A DNA stretch of 18,895 nucleotides from JAMWZF01 sp041628615 (GTDB taxonomy: Bacteria > Pseudomonadota > Alphaproteobacteria > Rhodobacterales > Rhodobacteraceae). Of the stretch, positions 7,262 to 13,721 are shown in pieces. The notes below the pieces were generated by a model. That model did not search any database. It had not been told where the DNA came from and saw nothing but the letters and a program-made list of their open reading frames with translations. How positions within the stretch are numbered: the stretch's first letter is position 1; each line of letters opens with the position of its first letter. Both the position numbers and the translations under genes were made by a program. Where the stretch lies: assembly GCA_041628615.1 (NCBI GenBank), contig JBFKOW010000054.1, positions 1 to 18,895 on the forward strand. Reading direction: 5' to 3'.

Positions 7262-7558
7262 TCAGAGGCTTTCGAACCTCGCCAGCAGGTTCCGCAGGTT
7301 CGACACCAGCCACCTGCCACCGCGCCTCGTCCTGACGCCCCGCGCGTTGAGTTCGCCAGCGAGGGCGCGGAGGGTGGTGTCGCCGTCGGCGCGGAGGGTT
7401 GAGATGACAGGCGCGAGGCTGTGGTCAAAGCCGTCGGCGCTGCCGGTCACCGTCGCCCGCAGGGCGCGTCTGTCCGCGCAGGCCCGCCTGAGCGCGGCAT
7501 CGCCGACGGGGGCGCCGGTCCGGACTTCGCGGGCCATCGCGGATGCGGCTGCTGACAT
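7262..7558 (-). pseudogene. Serine recombinase (resolvase) C-terminal fragment, copy 1
   Basis: The ~98 codons match the C-terminal end of resolvase/invertase-type serine recombinases. AREVRTGAPVGDAALRRA corresponds to the usual RGVKLGNPNGAAALRRA linker, and TTLRALAGELNARGVRTRRG then GRWLVSNLRNLLARF to the terminal DNA-binding helix-turn-helix. The whole catalytic N-terminal domain, with its active-site serine, is absent. Although an ATG exists, this cannot be a working recombinase. A homologous fragment in the same orientation lies at 8881-9231, and the two bracket the genes at 7617 and 8067. Confidence 0.8.
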
Positions 7559-7562
7559 CCCA

Positions 7563-7591
7563 TTGGGGTTTGGGCCAACATGTGAGACAAT
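7563..7591 (+). promoter_or_regulatory. Candidate sigma-70 promoter for the coiled-coil protein
   Basis: TTGGGG (7563-7568) and GACAAT (7586-7591) are separated by exactly 17 bases and lie about 25 bases before the ribosome site of the gene at 7617. Both hexamers are imperfect. The position just outside the recombinase fragment suggests the gene carries its own promoter. Confidence 0.35.
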
Positions 7592-7616
7592 CGGCGCACC
7601 CCGAGGAGGTCAAGGA

Positions 7617-7904
7617 ATGAGCGATCGAGATGCATACGTCGAGAAGATGAAGGCAAGGCTCGACGAGTGGAACGCCGAAATCGACAAGTTGCAGGCCCGG
7701 GTCAGGGCCGCCGAAGCGGAGGCGAAGGCGAACTACGAAAAGCAGTTGGAGGAGATGCGCAGGCAGCGGGACGAAGCACAGGTGCGGATGAAGGAAGTGC
7801 AGGCGGCCAGCGATGCAGCCTGGGACGACATGCGCAAGGGGATGGAGCGCGCCTGGGAGGACATTTCGAGCTCTTTCCAGCATGCCTGGAACCGCTTCCG
7901 CTGA
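7617..7904 (+). CDS. Small coiled-coil protein, 95 aa
   Basis: An almost entirely helical, charged protein: EKMKARLDEWNAEIDKLQAR, then VRAAEAEAKANYEKQLEEMR, continuing with heptad-like spacing to ~residue 65. It ends in an amphipathic Trp-containing segment (AAWDDMRKGMERAWEDISSS, then FQHAWNRFR). It has no signal peptide or membrane span. It resembles the small coiled-coil 'stress response' proteins (sll1863-like) found in many alphaproteobacteria; that resemblance is by eye. AGGAGG sits eight to nine bases before the ATG, which fixes the start. The next gene in the same direction is a DUF2189 membrane protein, and both lie between two recombinase fragments. Function unknown. Confidence 0.8.
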   Translation: MSDRDAYVEKMKARLDEWNAEIDKLQARVRAAEAEAKANYEKQLEEMRRQRDEAQVRMKEVQAASDAAWDDMRKGMERAWEDISSSFQHAWNRFR

Positions 7905-8066
7905 CGTGAACCGAGCCGGGGACTTGCGGTGCCATCCGCAGCAGGTCGCCTCTGCAATCGTGGCGCCCCGTCTCATGGCTCCGTCGCATGGCAAGAGCGA
8001 CTGTTTCGCACTTGCATCCGCTGGCCGACGGGCCGACGCTGGGCAACGCATCGGGAGGATTGAGCC

Positions 8067-8930
8067 ATGACATCCGGCACGGCGGGTCCCACACCGCCGG
8101 GCAATCCGGCGCCGCGGCACGGCGGACTCCCGAAGGTCAACAGGGTCTCGTGGGATGATATCACCGCATCGCTTTGGCTCGGGCTTTCCGATTTTCGGGC
8201 GCGCCCCCTGATGAGCGGCTTCTTCGGCCTGTTCTACGCGGTGTTCGGCATCCTGTTCGTGTGGTGCCTGGTCTGGCTGGGCCTCATCTGGATGATCATT
8301 CCCGCCGCGGTTGGATTCCCGCTCGTCGCGCCGTTCGCCGCCGCCGGGCTCTACGAGATCTCGCGCCGCTTGCAGAGCGGCGAGAGCTTCAGCTGGACCG
8401 AGATCGTTACCGTCATGGCCGATCAGCGCAAACGCGAGATGGGCTGGATGGCCTTCGTCACCCTGTTCATCTTCTGGGTGTGGATGTACCAGGTCCGGCT
8501 CTGGCTCGCGATCATCCTGCAGGATTCCTCGTTCTCGGATTTCGAGGGCTTCCTGAACATCGTGTTCTTCACCCCGCAGGGCTGGACCTTCCTCGCCGTC
8601 GGCACCTGCGTCGGCGCAGGTCTGTCTGCCGTCCTGTTCGCGGTGACCGTGGTCGCCATGCCCATGCTGCTCGACCGGGACACAGATTTCATCTCCGCCA
8701 TGCTGACGTCCATCCGGGTCGTCCGGGAGAACCCGGTTGTCATGCTGACCTGGGCGGCGATCGTTTCGGTCACCACGCTTCTGTCGCTGCTTCCGGCCTT
8801 CCTCGGCCTGATCTTCACCCTGCCGATCCTCGGCCATACCACCTGGCACCTCTACCGGCGGGCCATCCCGCCTGCGGAGTTCACCCAGATCTCCGCCGCA
8901 GGTGTACGATCCGCTCCAGCAGGTTCCTGA
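8067..8930 (+). CDS. DUF2189 domain-containing integral membrane protein
   Basis: A 287-residue inner-membrane protein of the DUF2189 family. After a Pro/Gly-rich N-terminus, WDDITASLWLGLSDFRARPL leads into hydrophobic segments: GFFGLFYAVFGILFVWCLVW with MIIPAAVGFPLVAPFAAAG, AFVTLFIFWVWMY, TFLAVGTCVGAGLSAVLFAV, and MLTWAAIVSVTTLLSLLPAF leading into LGLIFTLPILGH. The typical motifs GLYEISRRLQSGE and HTTWHLYRRAI are present. GGGAGGATTGAGCC before the ATG supports the start. The last ~16 residues (FTQISAAGVRSAPAGS) are encoded within DNA that on the other strand is the 3' end of recombinase fragment 2, so the natural C-terminus may have been replaced. Family role unknown. Confidence 0.9.
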   Translation: MTSGTAGPTPPGNPAPRHGGLPKVNRVSWDDITASLWLGLSDFRARPLMSGFFGLFYAVFGILFVWCLVWLGLIWMIIPAAVGFPLVAPFAAAGLYEISRRLQSGESFSWTEIVTVMADQRKREMGWMAFVTLFIFWVWMYQVRLWLAIILQDSSFSDFEGFLNIVFFTPQGWTFLAVGTCVGAGLSAVLFAVTVVAMPMLLDRDTDFISAMLTSIRVVRENPVVMLTWAAIVSVTTLLSLLPAFLGLIFTLPILGHTTWHLYRRAIPPAEFTQISAAGVRSAPAGS

Positions 8931-9231
8931 CGGTCGACACGTGCCACCGCCCTCCCCGCCTTGTGGCGATGCCGCGGGCATCGAGCTGCGATGCGATCGC
9001 CCGCAGGGTTGTGTGGCCCTCGGCCTGAAGGGCTGTAACAACGGGCGCGAGGCTGCGGGCGAAGGCGTCGGCGTTGCCGGCAACGCTCGCGCGCAGGGCG
9101 CGGCCGTCTTCCCCTGCTCGCCTGAGCGCCGCGGCGCCGTTGGGATTGCCGAGCTTCACGCCGCGGGCCCTTGCGGCGGCCAGCGCCTCCTTCGTGCGCC
9201 GCGAGATCGCCTCGCGCTCCTGCTGGGCGAC
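8881..9231 (-). pseudogene. Serine recombinase (resolvase) C-terminal fragment, copy 2
   Basis: The frame reads VAQQEREAISRRTKEALAAA, RARGVKLGNPNGAAALRRAG, then TTLRAIASQLDARGIATRRG, GRWHVSTVRNLLERI and a stop at 8881. This is the end of the long catalytic helix plus the C-terminal helix-turn-helix domain of a resolvase-type serine recombinase. The catalytic serine region is missing, and the frame upstream is phage terminase sequence. It therefore has no start of its own. It is homologous to, but diverged from, the fragment at 7262-7558 (for example GELNARGVRTRRG against SQLDARGIATRRG). Its 3' end overlaps the DUF2189 gene tail-to-tail by 50 bases. Confidence 0.82.
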
Positions 9232-9557
9232 TCCGCCATGTAGCGGCCCATGATCTCGACCTGCCGGTTGGCGATCGACAGCCAGGGCGACTGCTGCACG
9301 TAGCCCGAGGGCGCCTTGATCAGCTTCGGGGTCTCCCGCAGCTTGGCCACCGCCTCCGCCCAGAGGGCGTAGGCCTGGCAGTAGGCCGCCAGCGCCGCGC
9401 GGTCGGCCACGGTCAGGATGCCGGCATCGAACAGCGGGCGGGCGAGCCGGCGCCATTCCCGCCGCGCCACCGGGTCGAGGTGGTCGGGGCAGCGCGGCAG
9501 GCCACCCGCGCGCAGCCCGGGCGCGGCGGTCGGCCTGGGCTTGGGGCCGCGGCGCAT
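9156..9557 (-). pseudogene. P27-family phage terminase small subunit, 3' end replaced
   Basis: Residues 1 to ~108 match the P27/Terminase_4 small subunit that recognises phage DNA for packaging: MRRGPKPRPTAAPGLRAGG, then LDPVARREWRRLARPLFDAG, ILTVADRAALAAYCQAYALW, and SIANRQVEIMGRYMAE. The usual ending after this point (a GLTPSSR-like segment) is absent. From about 9234 the DNA is recombinase fragment 2 read out of frame, giving the nonsense tail SPSRSARRSRG. The start at 9557 lies 3 bases after the stop of the ORF at 9561-9791. No large terminase, portal or capsid gene follows, so this is a prophage remnant. Confidence 0.8.
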
Positions 9558-9560
9558 CGC

Positions 9561-9791
9561 TCAGGTCTCCGGGTCCGGCGGCGCCAGCGCCGCGCGGCGG
9601 GCGGCGATCCCGTCGAGGACGGTCTTCAGCGCCGCGGCGCCGCTGCCCTCGTGGCTGATCCGGGTCTCCCCGGAATGGACGATGCCGGTGCGTTCCTGCC
9701 ATCCTCCTTGTGTCTTGAGATAGAGGATCGAAACGGTGGTGGGATCGCGGTCCCGACGATAGGAGGTGTTGCCCCGAGGTTCCAGACGCAC
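9561..9791 (-). CDS. Hypothetical phage-remnant protein upstream of terminase
   Basis: A 76-residue product (GTG start at 9791) with no family I recognise. It contains TTVSILYLKTQGGWQERTGI followed by SHEGSGAAALKTVLDGIAAR, and ends in Pro/Asp residues. It is immediately upstream of the terminase small subunit, separated by 3 bases, so it is probably part of the same phage operon. The start is uncertain because no clear ribosome site precedes the GTG. It may itself be truncated at its 5' end. Confidence 0.45.
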   Translation of the reverse strand: MRLEPRGNTSYRRDRDPTTVSILYLKTQGGWQERTGIVHSGETRISHEGSGAAALKTVLDGIAARRAALAPPDPET

Positions 9792-9949
9792 TGCCCATCG
9801 GCGTCTGCCGTGCGGGCCAGCGATCTGGTCCGGGGGATTCCCGTCGAGAGCGCCGCGGACCCCGGCGCCGGCGGGTTCAGGTCTCCGTTGGCAACATCCG
9901 CCGGGGCAGCTTGACCAAGGGCGGCCGGGCCGGCGTGCGGCGCGCCCGG

Positions 9950-10648
9950 TCAGGTGCGTGCCCGTTCGAATGCCGCCCAGGCGGCCTCGAATGCGGTGAA
10001 ATCGAACCCCTCGGCACGGGCCGGCCCAAGCACCAGCTTCTCGGTTTCCAGCAGCTTGCCCACCGCCCCGTGCAGGCGCGGGATCACCGCCTCGGGGATC
10101 ACGACCGCCCCGTGCCGGTCGGCATGGACGAGGTCCCCGGGCCGGACCGTCAGGCCGAAGACGGTGACGGGGCCGTCGATCTCCTCGACATGGACGAAAG
10201 CATGGCTCGGCCCCACCGAACCGGCGATCACCGGGAATCCGTCCGGCAGGTCGCCAAGATCGCGCACGACGCCGTTGGTGAGCGCCCCGGCCAGGCCGAG
10301 ACCCTTGTGCACGGTCGTGTTGATCTCGCCCCAGAAGGCGCCGACCGCGTCGGGGAAATCGGCGTCCTCGATGACGGCGAGCGCGGGCCGCGGTCCTTCC
10401 GACATGTAGCGGTAATACGCCATGCGCAGCGCCCTGACCTGTTCCGGCGGTGCTTCCGGCGGCCGATGTGCGGCGATCCGGGCGGTCCGTGCGTAACCGA
10501 CCACAGCGCCTTCCGTGGGCGCCGTACAGACCATCGTGCCCCGGGTGAACCCGGCAAAGCCGCGCCGGCCCTCGGCCACCTCGATGGCGTTGCAGACGGT
10601 GGGTGTGTCGACCCGGCGCAGCAGGTCCAGCAGGTCCGTGTCCATCAT
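9950..10648 (-). CDS. RraA-family aldolase/decarboxylase-like protein
   Basis: A 232-residue member of the RraA / 4-hydroxy-4-methyl-2-oxoglutarate aldolase family. The active-site region is clear: GLAGALTNGVVRDLGDLP, with Arg129 and Asp130 corresponding to the family's substrate- and metal-binding pair, followed by the PGDLVHADRHGAVVIP strand (170-185). Such enzymes carry out metal-dependent retro-aldol cleavage or oxaloacetate-type decarboxylation. Other members instead bind RNase E, but the catabolic setting favours an enzyme. The start overlaps the hydrolase stop by ATGA (10645-10648); a second ATG three bases on is possible. It is the last gene of the long operon and would fit a terminal C-C cleavage step. 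The substrate is unknown. Confidence 0.9.
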   Translation of the reverse strand: MMDTDLLDLLRRVDTPTVCNAIEVAEGRRGFAGFTRGTMVCTAPTEGAVVGYARTARIAAHRPPEAPPEQVRALRMAYYRYMSEGPRPALAVIEDADFPDAVGAFWGEINTTVHKGLGLAGALTNGVVRDLGDLPDGFPVIAGSVGPSHAFVHVEEIDGPVTVFGLTVRPGDLVHADRHGAVVIPEAVIPRLHGAVGKLLETEKLVLGPARAEGFDFTAFEAAWAAFERART

Positions 10649-11337
10649 GTCTCCAGCCAGCGGGCCAGCGCCGCCGTTGTCGTTTCGGGTTGCTCCAGCG
10701 TGGGCATGTGGCCCGCGCCGTCGACGATCTCGAGCCGGGACCTGGCCAGGAGACCGTGCATCAGTTCGTGCCGCTCGATCGGGCAGAGCGCGTCGTGGCG
10801 GCCGCAGAGCACCAGCGCCGGGCCGGAATAGGCGCGCAGCGTCTCCTGCTGGTCGGGCCGGTCCCGCAGCGCGACCGACTGGTCGAGTAACGCCTGCGAT
10901 CCGAGACCCAGCGCCATGTCCATGCACAGGTCGAGGATCCGCTGCTTGCCCGGGCCGTCCACCAGGTAGTTTGGCTTCATCTCGTCGCGCATCACCTCGC
11001 GCAGCCGGCCCTGCTGCACTGCCTCCATCTGCGGGCCGCGGCGGGCCTTCACGTCTTCGAGCTCGGCCCGGGGATTGGTGTCGAGGAGGGCGAGCCGCTC
11101 CACCCGCCCGGGCGCCTGCCGCACGACCTCCATCGCGACGATCCCGCCCATCGACAGCCCGGCGAGCGCGAAGCGCGGCGGCGCCTGCCGCAGCACCTCT
11201 TCGGCCAGCGCCGCGATGCTGTCGGCCCCGACCAGCGGCGCCGTCATGACTGCGCGCGGCCCCGACAACGCGCCGATCTGCGGCAAGAACAGCCGGGCGT
11301 CGCACATCATGCCCGGCAGCAGGACGAGTGGCGTCAT
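10645..11337 (-). CDS. Alpha/beta hydrolase
   Basis: A 230-residue single-domain alpha/beta hydrolase. It begins with LVLLPGMMCDARLF, where the family's oxyanion-hole HG motif appears as PG. Ser62 lies in the nucleophile elbow AGLSMGG, Asp182 in LCGRHDALCP and His210 in DGAGHMPTLEQP, giving a complete catalytic triad. It has no signal peptide, so it is cytoplasmic. Its ATG overlaps the stop of the MetE-like gene by ATGA, and its own stop overlaps the RraA-family start. It probably cleaves an ester, lactone or C-C bond in the operon's pathway, such as an enol-lactone or beta-ketoester intermediate; that is inference from context. Confidence 0.92.
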   Translation of the reverse strand: MTPLVLLPGMMCDARLFLPQIGALSGPRAVMTAPLVGADSIAALAEEVLRQAPPRFALAGLSMGGIVAMEVVRQAPGRVERLALLDTNPRAELEDVKARRGPQMEAVQQGRLREVMRDEMKPNYLVDGPGKQRILDLCMDMALGLGSQALLDQSVALRDRPDQQETLRAYSGPALVLCGRHDALCPIERHELMHGLLARSRLEIVDGAGHMPTLEQPETTTAALARWLET

Positions 11338-12464
11338 GCCGCCGTCCCGGCCAGCGCCGCGCCCTCGGCCAGCGCCGCCAGCTTGGCGTAGGCGATGTCC
11401 GGATCGACGGCGCCGAAGCCGGCAAAGGTGCCGAACCCGCAATCGCTGCCGGCGATCACCCGGTCCGGGCCGACGATGTCGGTGAAGCGGCGCAGGCGCT
11501 CGGCCACGAGTTCCGGGTGCTCGACGAAGTTCGTGGTCGTGTCGACCACGCCCGGCACGAGGATCTTGTCGGCGGGAATGTCCGCCTTCCGCGCGCGGAA
11601 CACGGTCCATTCATGGCCATGCCGGGGATTCGAGGTCTCGAACAGGACGTAGCGCGATTTCGTCGACATCAGGGTGTCGAACATCCGGGCCATCGGGATG
11701 TCGCAGCAATGCGGGCCTTCGTAGTTGCCCCAGCAGATATGGACCCGCACCCGGTCCTGCGGCACGTCCGCGAGCGCGTGATTGAGCGCCTCGACGTGCA
11801 TGTTCGCGACTTTCACGAAGTCGTCGTCGGACAGGTCGGTGAACAGCATGTGGCGGCTCAGCGCGAGGTCCGGGCAGTCGAGCTGAAGGTCCAGCCCCGC
11901 CGCCACGATCGTCTCGTATTCCGCCTTCATCGCGTCGGCCAGCGCGGCGAGGTAGGCCTCGCGGGACTTGTAGAAGTCGTTCTGCAGGAACAGCGAGATG
12001 ACGCCGGGGCTTGCGGCGTTCATGAAGCCGCGCTCGACGCCGTGCTCGGCCATCGCCGCCTTCAGGTTGGCGATGTCCTTCTCCAGTTCGCCCTGGCCCT
12101 TCGAGCGGACCTCGCCGGTGCACATCGGACGGGAATACTGCGGCGTGCCACCCGAGTCGGCAATCCGCTTGAGAAATCCCGGAAACATCTTGAGGTCGGC
12201 GGGCGCGTTGCGCGGGCTGTCGCCGGAAAAGCCGGTGTAGCGGTCCTTGACGTAGGTGGCATAGCTGATCTTCGAGGTCTCGCCGTCCGAGACGATGGAA
12301 ATGCCGGCCTGCTTCTGCCTGCGGACCGTCTCCGAGACCGCGGCGGTCATGCAGGCGTCGAAGGCCGCTTGGTCGTAGGTCTCGTTGCGCTCGCGGGCGA
12401 AGATGAAGTCGACCACGGCCTGGCTGCGAGGCAGGGACCCGACATGGGTTGTCAGAAGGCTCAT
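11334..12464 (-). CDS. MetE C-terminal-like zinc methyltransferase family protein
   Basis: A 376-residue protein of the cobalamin-independent methionine synthase C-terminal-domain family, lacking the N-terminal half of true MetE. The zinc site is intact: His242 and Cys244 in HICWGN, Glu276 in VLFETSN and Cys342 in GSDCGFGTF. The typical TTHVGSLPR opening and VSDGETSK segments are also present. Stand-alone members include archaeal-type methyltransferases and thiol-dependent enzymes such as epoxyalkane:CoM transferase, so it could activate a thiol for methyl transfer or for attack on a substrate. AAGGAG lies 10 bases upstream of the start at 12464, which overlaps the preceding micro-ORF stop. 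Given the neighbours, a catabolic demethylation or thiol-conjugation role is more likely than methionine synthesis. Confidence 0.9.
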   Translation of the reverse strand: MSLLTTHVGSLPRSQAVVDFIFARERNETYDQAAFDACMTAAVSETVRRQKQAGISIVSDGETSKISYATYVKDRYTGFSGDSPRNAPADLKMFPGFLKRIADSGGTPQYSRPMCTGEVRSKGQGELEKDIANLKAAMAEHGVERGFMNAASPGVISLFLQNDFYKSREAYLAALADAMKAEYETIVAAGLDLQLDCPDLALSRHMLFTDLSDDDFVKVANMHVEALNHALADVPQDRVRVHICWGNYEGPHCCDIPMARMFDTLMSTKSRYVLFETSNPRHGHEWTVFRARKADIPADKILVPGVVDTTTNFVEHPELVAERLRRFTDIVGPDRVIAGSDCGFGTFAGFGAVDPDIAYAKLAALAEGAALAGTAA

Positions 12465-12598
12465 TTCGGGGCGTCTCCTTTCGGGGTGGTCTCGATCGCG
12501 GCCGGCACCGGCTCGGGACCCGTGTGGGACCACTGGCCGCGGAGAATCCCCGCGGTCGCCATGCTCGGCCCGATGAAGCCGATCAGCGCAGAAAGCAT
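12461..12598 (-). CDS. Micro-ORF, 45 aa, ATGA-coupled to MetE-like gene
   Basis: A short ORF filling the gap between the bicupin stop (12610) and the MetE-like start. Its product begins MLSALIGFIGPSMATAGILR, a mildly hydrophobic stretch that could be a weak membrane anchor, and ends in a Pro/Ala-rich tail with TTPKGDAPK. The stop overlaps the MetE-like ATG in the same 4-base manner as other genes of the operon, which is the main argument that it is translated. The ribosome site upstream is weak. It could be a coupling leader or a chance frame. Confidence 0.4.
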   Translation of the reverse strand: MLSALIGFIGPSMATAGILRGQWSHTGPEPVPAAIETTPKGDAPK

Positions 12599-12609
12599 CC
12601 GCACGGCGC

Positions 12610-13575
12610 CTAGGCCTTCCAGGTCGGGCCGGCCGGATCGTCCGTCGCCACGATGTGATACAGCGCGGCCTCGCCGGTCATCGACGGCTCGGCGCTGTGG
12701 TCGAGGTTCTCGGGAACAGACATCGTGTCGCCGGGGGCCAGCGTGGCGCTGCCGCCGTCCCATTCGACCCGCCAGTGGCCCCGGACCGGCATCAGGACCG
12801 AGGGCCGGTCGTGCCGGTGCCGCGCGGCCGTCGCCGAGGCGCGAGTGATGAAATCGATCTCGAATCCCGGCCGGTCGCGCAGCAGCCCGGTCTCGCCGAT
12901 CACCTTGCAGGGCGAGCGGTCGGAAAGCGCCACCATGTCCCAGTAACGGGCGACGTGGTTGGGCAGGACTTCGGCCGTGGTCGGCTCGGGGCGCTTCGCC
13001 AGTTCCGCCTCGGTCATCAGCGGCATCGGCTTCACGCCGTCGGGCAGGGTCTGCCCCTTCTTGGTGTCGTAGAGCTTGCCGTTGTCGCCCAGCACCAGAC
13101 CATGGTCGCGGGCGTCCTCGATCACCTGCGGCGCCCACATCACACCGCCACCGGCGTCGTCGCCGCCGAGGATCGCCATGATCATCCCGTAATCGGTGCC
13201 GATGTTCTCGAAGCCGCGGAAGATGCCGGTGGGGATGTTGAAGATGTCGCCCTCTTCCAGAACCACCTCGCCGGCGGTGCCCCAGCGGCCCCAGAAGAAC
13301 CGCCAGCGGCCCGACAGCACGAAGAAGGCCTCGGCGGTGTGGTGGTCGTGCAGGGAGTTGCGGCATTTCGGCGGCTGGCCCGCGGCCCCGATGTTGAAGC
13401 CGTGCGGGATCGAGATGTGGACGTGCTGGTCGGGGGATTCCGATACGCCGCCGCCGATGATGGTGAAGTTCTCCTTCCGGTCGCTGCCCGGCGTGTGGGC
13501 ATCGATGAAGGCAGTCTTGCAGGGCTTGAGATCGCCGTAGCGGACGATCCGGGCTTCCATGTCCTGAGGTGTCAT
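12610..13575 (-). CDS. Bicupin-domain protein
   Basis: A 321-residue protein with two cupin beta-barrels. The first has motif 1 as HDHHTAEAFFVLSG (His76, His78, Glu82), which binds a divalent metal, and motif 2 as EEGDIFNIPTGIFRGFEN. The second has RHRHDRPSVLMPVRGHWRVE and LAPGDTMSVPENLDHSAEP. Bicupins include dioxygenases, decarboxylases and isomerases of aromatic or sugar acids; the metal site in the first cupin suggests an enzyme. I chose the ATG at 13575, which overlaps the preceding micro-ORF stop by ATGA and has AAGGA nine bases upstream. It lies in the catabolic operon between the second SnoaL-like gene and the MetE-like gene. The reaction is unknown. Confidence 0.88.
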   Translation of the reverse strand: MTPQDMEARIVRYGDLKPCKTAFIDAHTPGSDRKENFTIIGGGVSESPDQHVHISIPHGFNIGAAGQPPKCRNSLHDHHTAEAFFVLSGRWRFFWGRWGTAGEVVLEEGDIFNIPTGIFRGFENIGTDYGMIMAILGGDDAGGGVMWAPQVIEDARDHGLVLGDNGKLYDTKKGQTLPDGVKPMPLMTEAELAKRPEPTTAEVLPNHVARYWDMVALSDRSPCKVIGETGLLRDRPGFEIDFITRASATAARHRHDRPSVLMPVRGHWRVEWDGGSATLAPGDTMSVPENLDHSAEPSMTGEAALYHIVATDDPAGPTWKA

Positions 13576-13721
13576 CTGGTGTTGTCCTTGTCTGAAGCTG
13601 CGGTTTGCCGGGTCGGGAGGCAGCCCGCCCCCGGCGGCCGCAGGTTCAGCCGCCGCGCCCGCCGTCCCGCGAAGAAGCCGTGCAGGCGGGTCAGCGCCGG
13701 TGCGGGTCGGCGGGTCTTCAT
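13572..13721 (-). CDS. Micro-ORF, 49 aa, ATGA-coupled on both sides
   Basis: A 49-codon ORF whose ATG overlaps the stop of the SnoaL-like gene (13718-13721) and whose TGA overlaps the ATG of the bicupin (13572-13575), both as ATGA. It exactly bridges the two genes. The product (MKTRRPAPALTRLHGFFAGR, then RARRLNLRPPGAG, ending SDKDNTR) is very basic, Arg/Pro-rich and without a recognised domain. The perfect tiling makes translation likely, either for a small protein or simply to couple the flanking genes. High GC makes open frames common, so function is unproven. Confidence 0.5.
   Translation of the reverse strand: MKTRRPAPALTRLHGFFAGRRARRLNLRPPGAGCLPTRQTAASDKDNTR

Noticed and set aside
7925..7940. 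Small hairpin after the coiled-coil gene as a terminator
   Set aside because: The stem is only five base pairs and no T-run follows it.
7425..9083. 552-aa minus-strand frame opposite the coiled-coil and DUF2189 genes
   Set aside because: It is a shadow frame without domain signals; the plus-strand genes have good ribosome sites and family matches.
11328..12848. 506-aa open frame on the plus strand opposite the MetE-like and bicupin genes
   Set aside because: It is a high-GC shadow of the real minus-strand genes; the product has no recognisable domain, while the opposite strand has complete zinc-site motifs.
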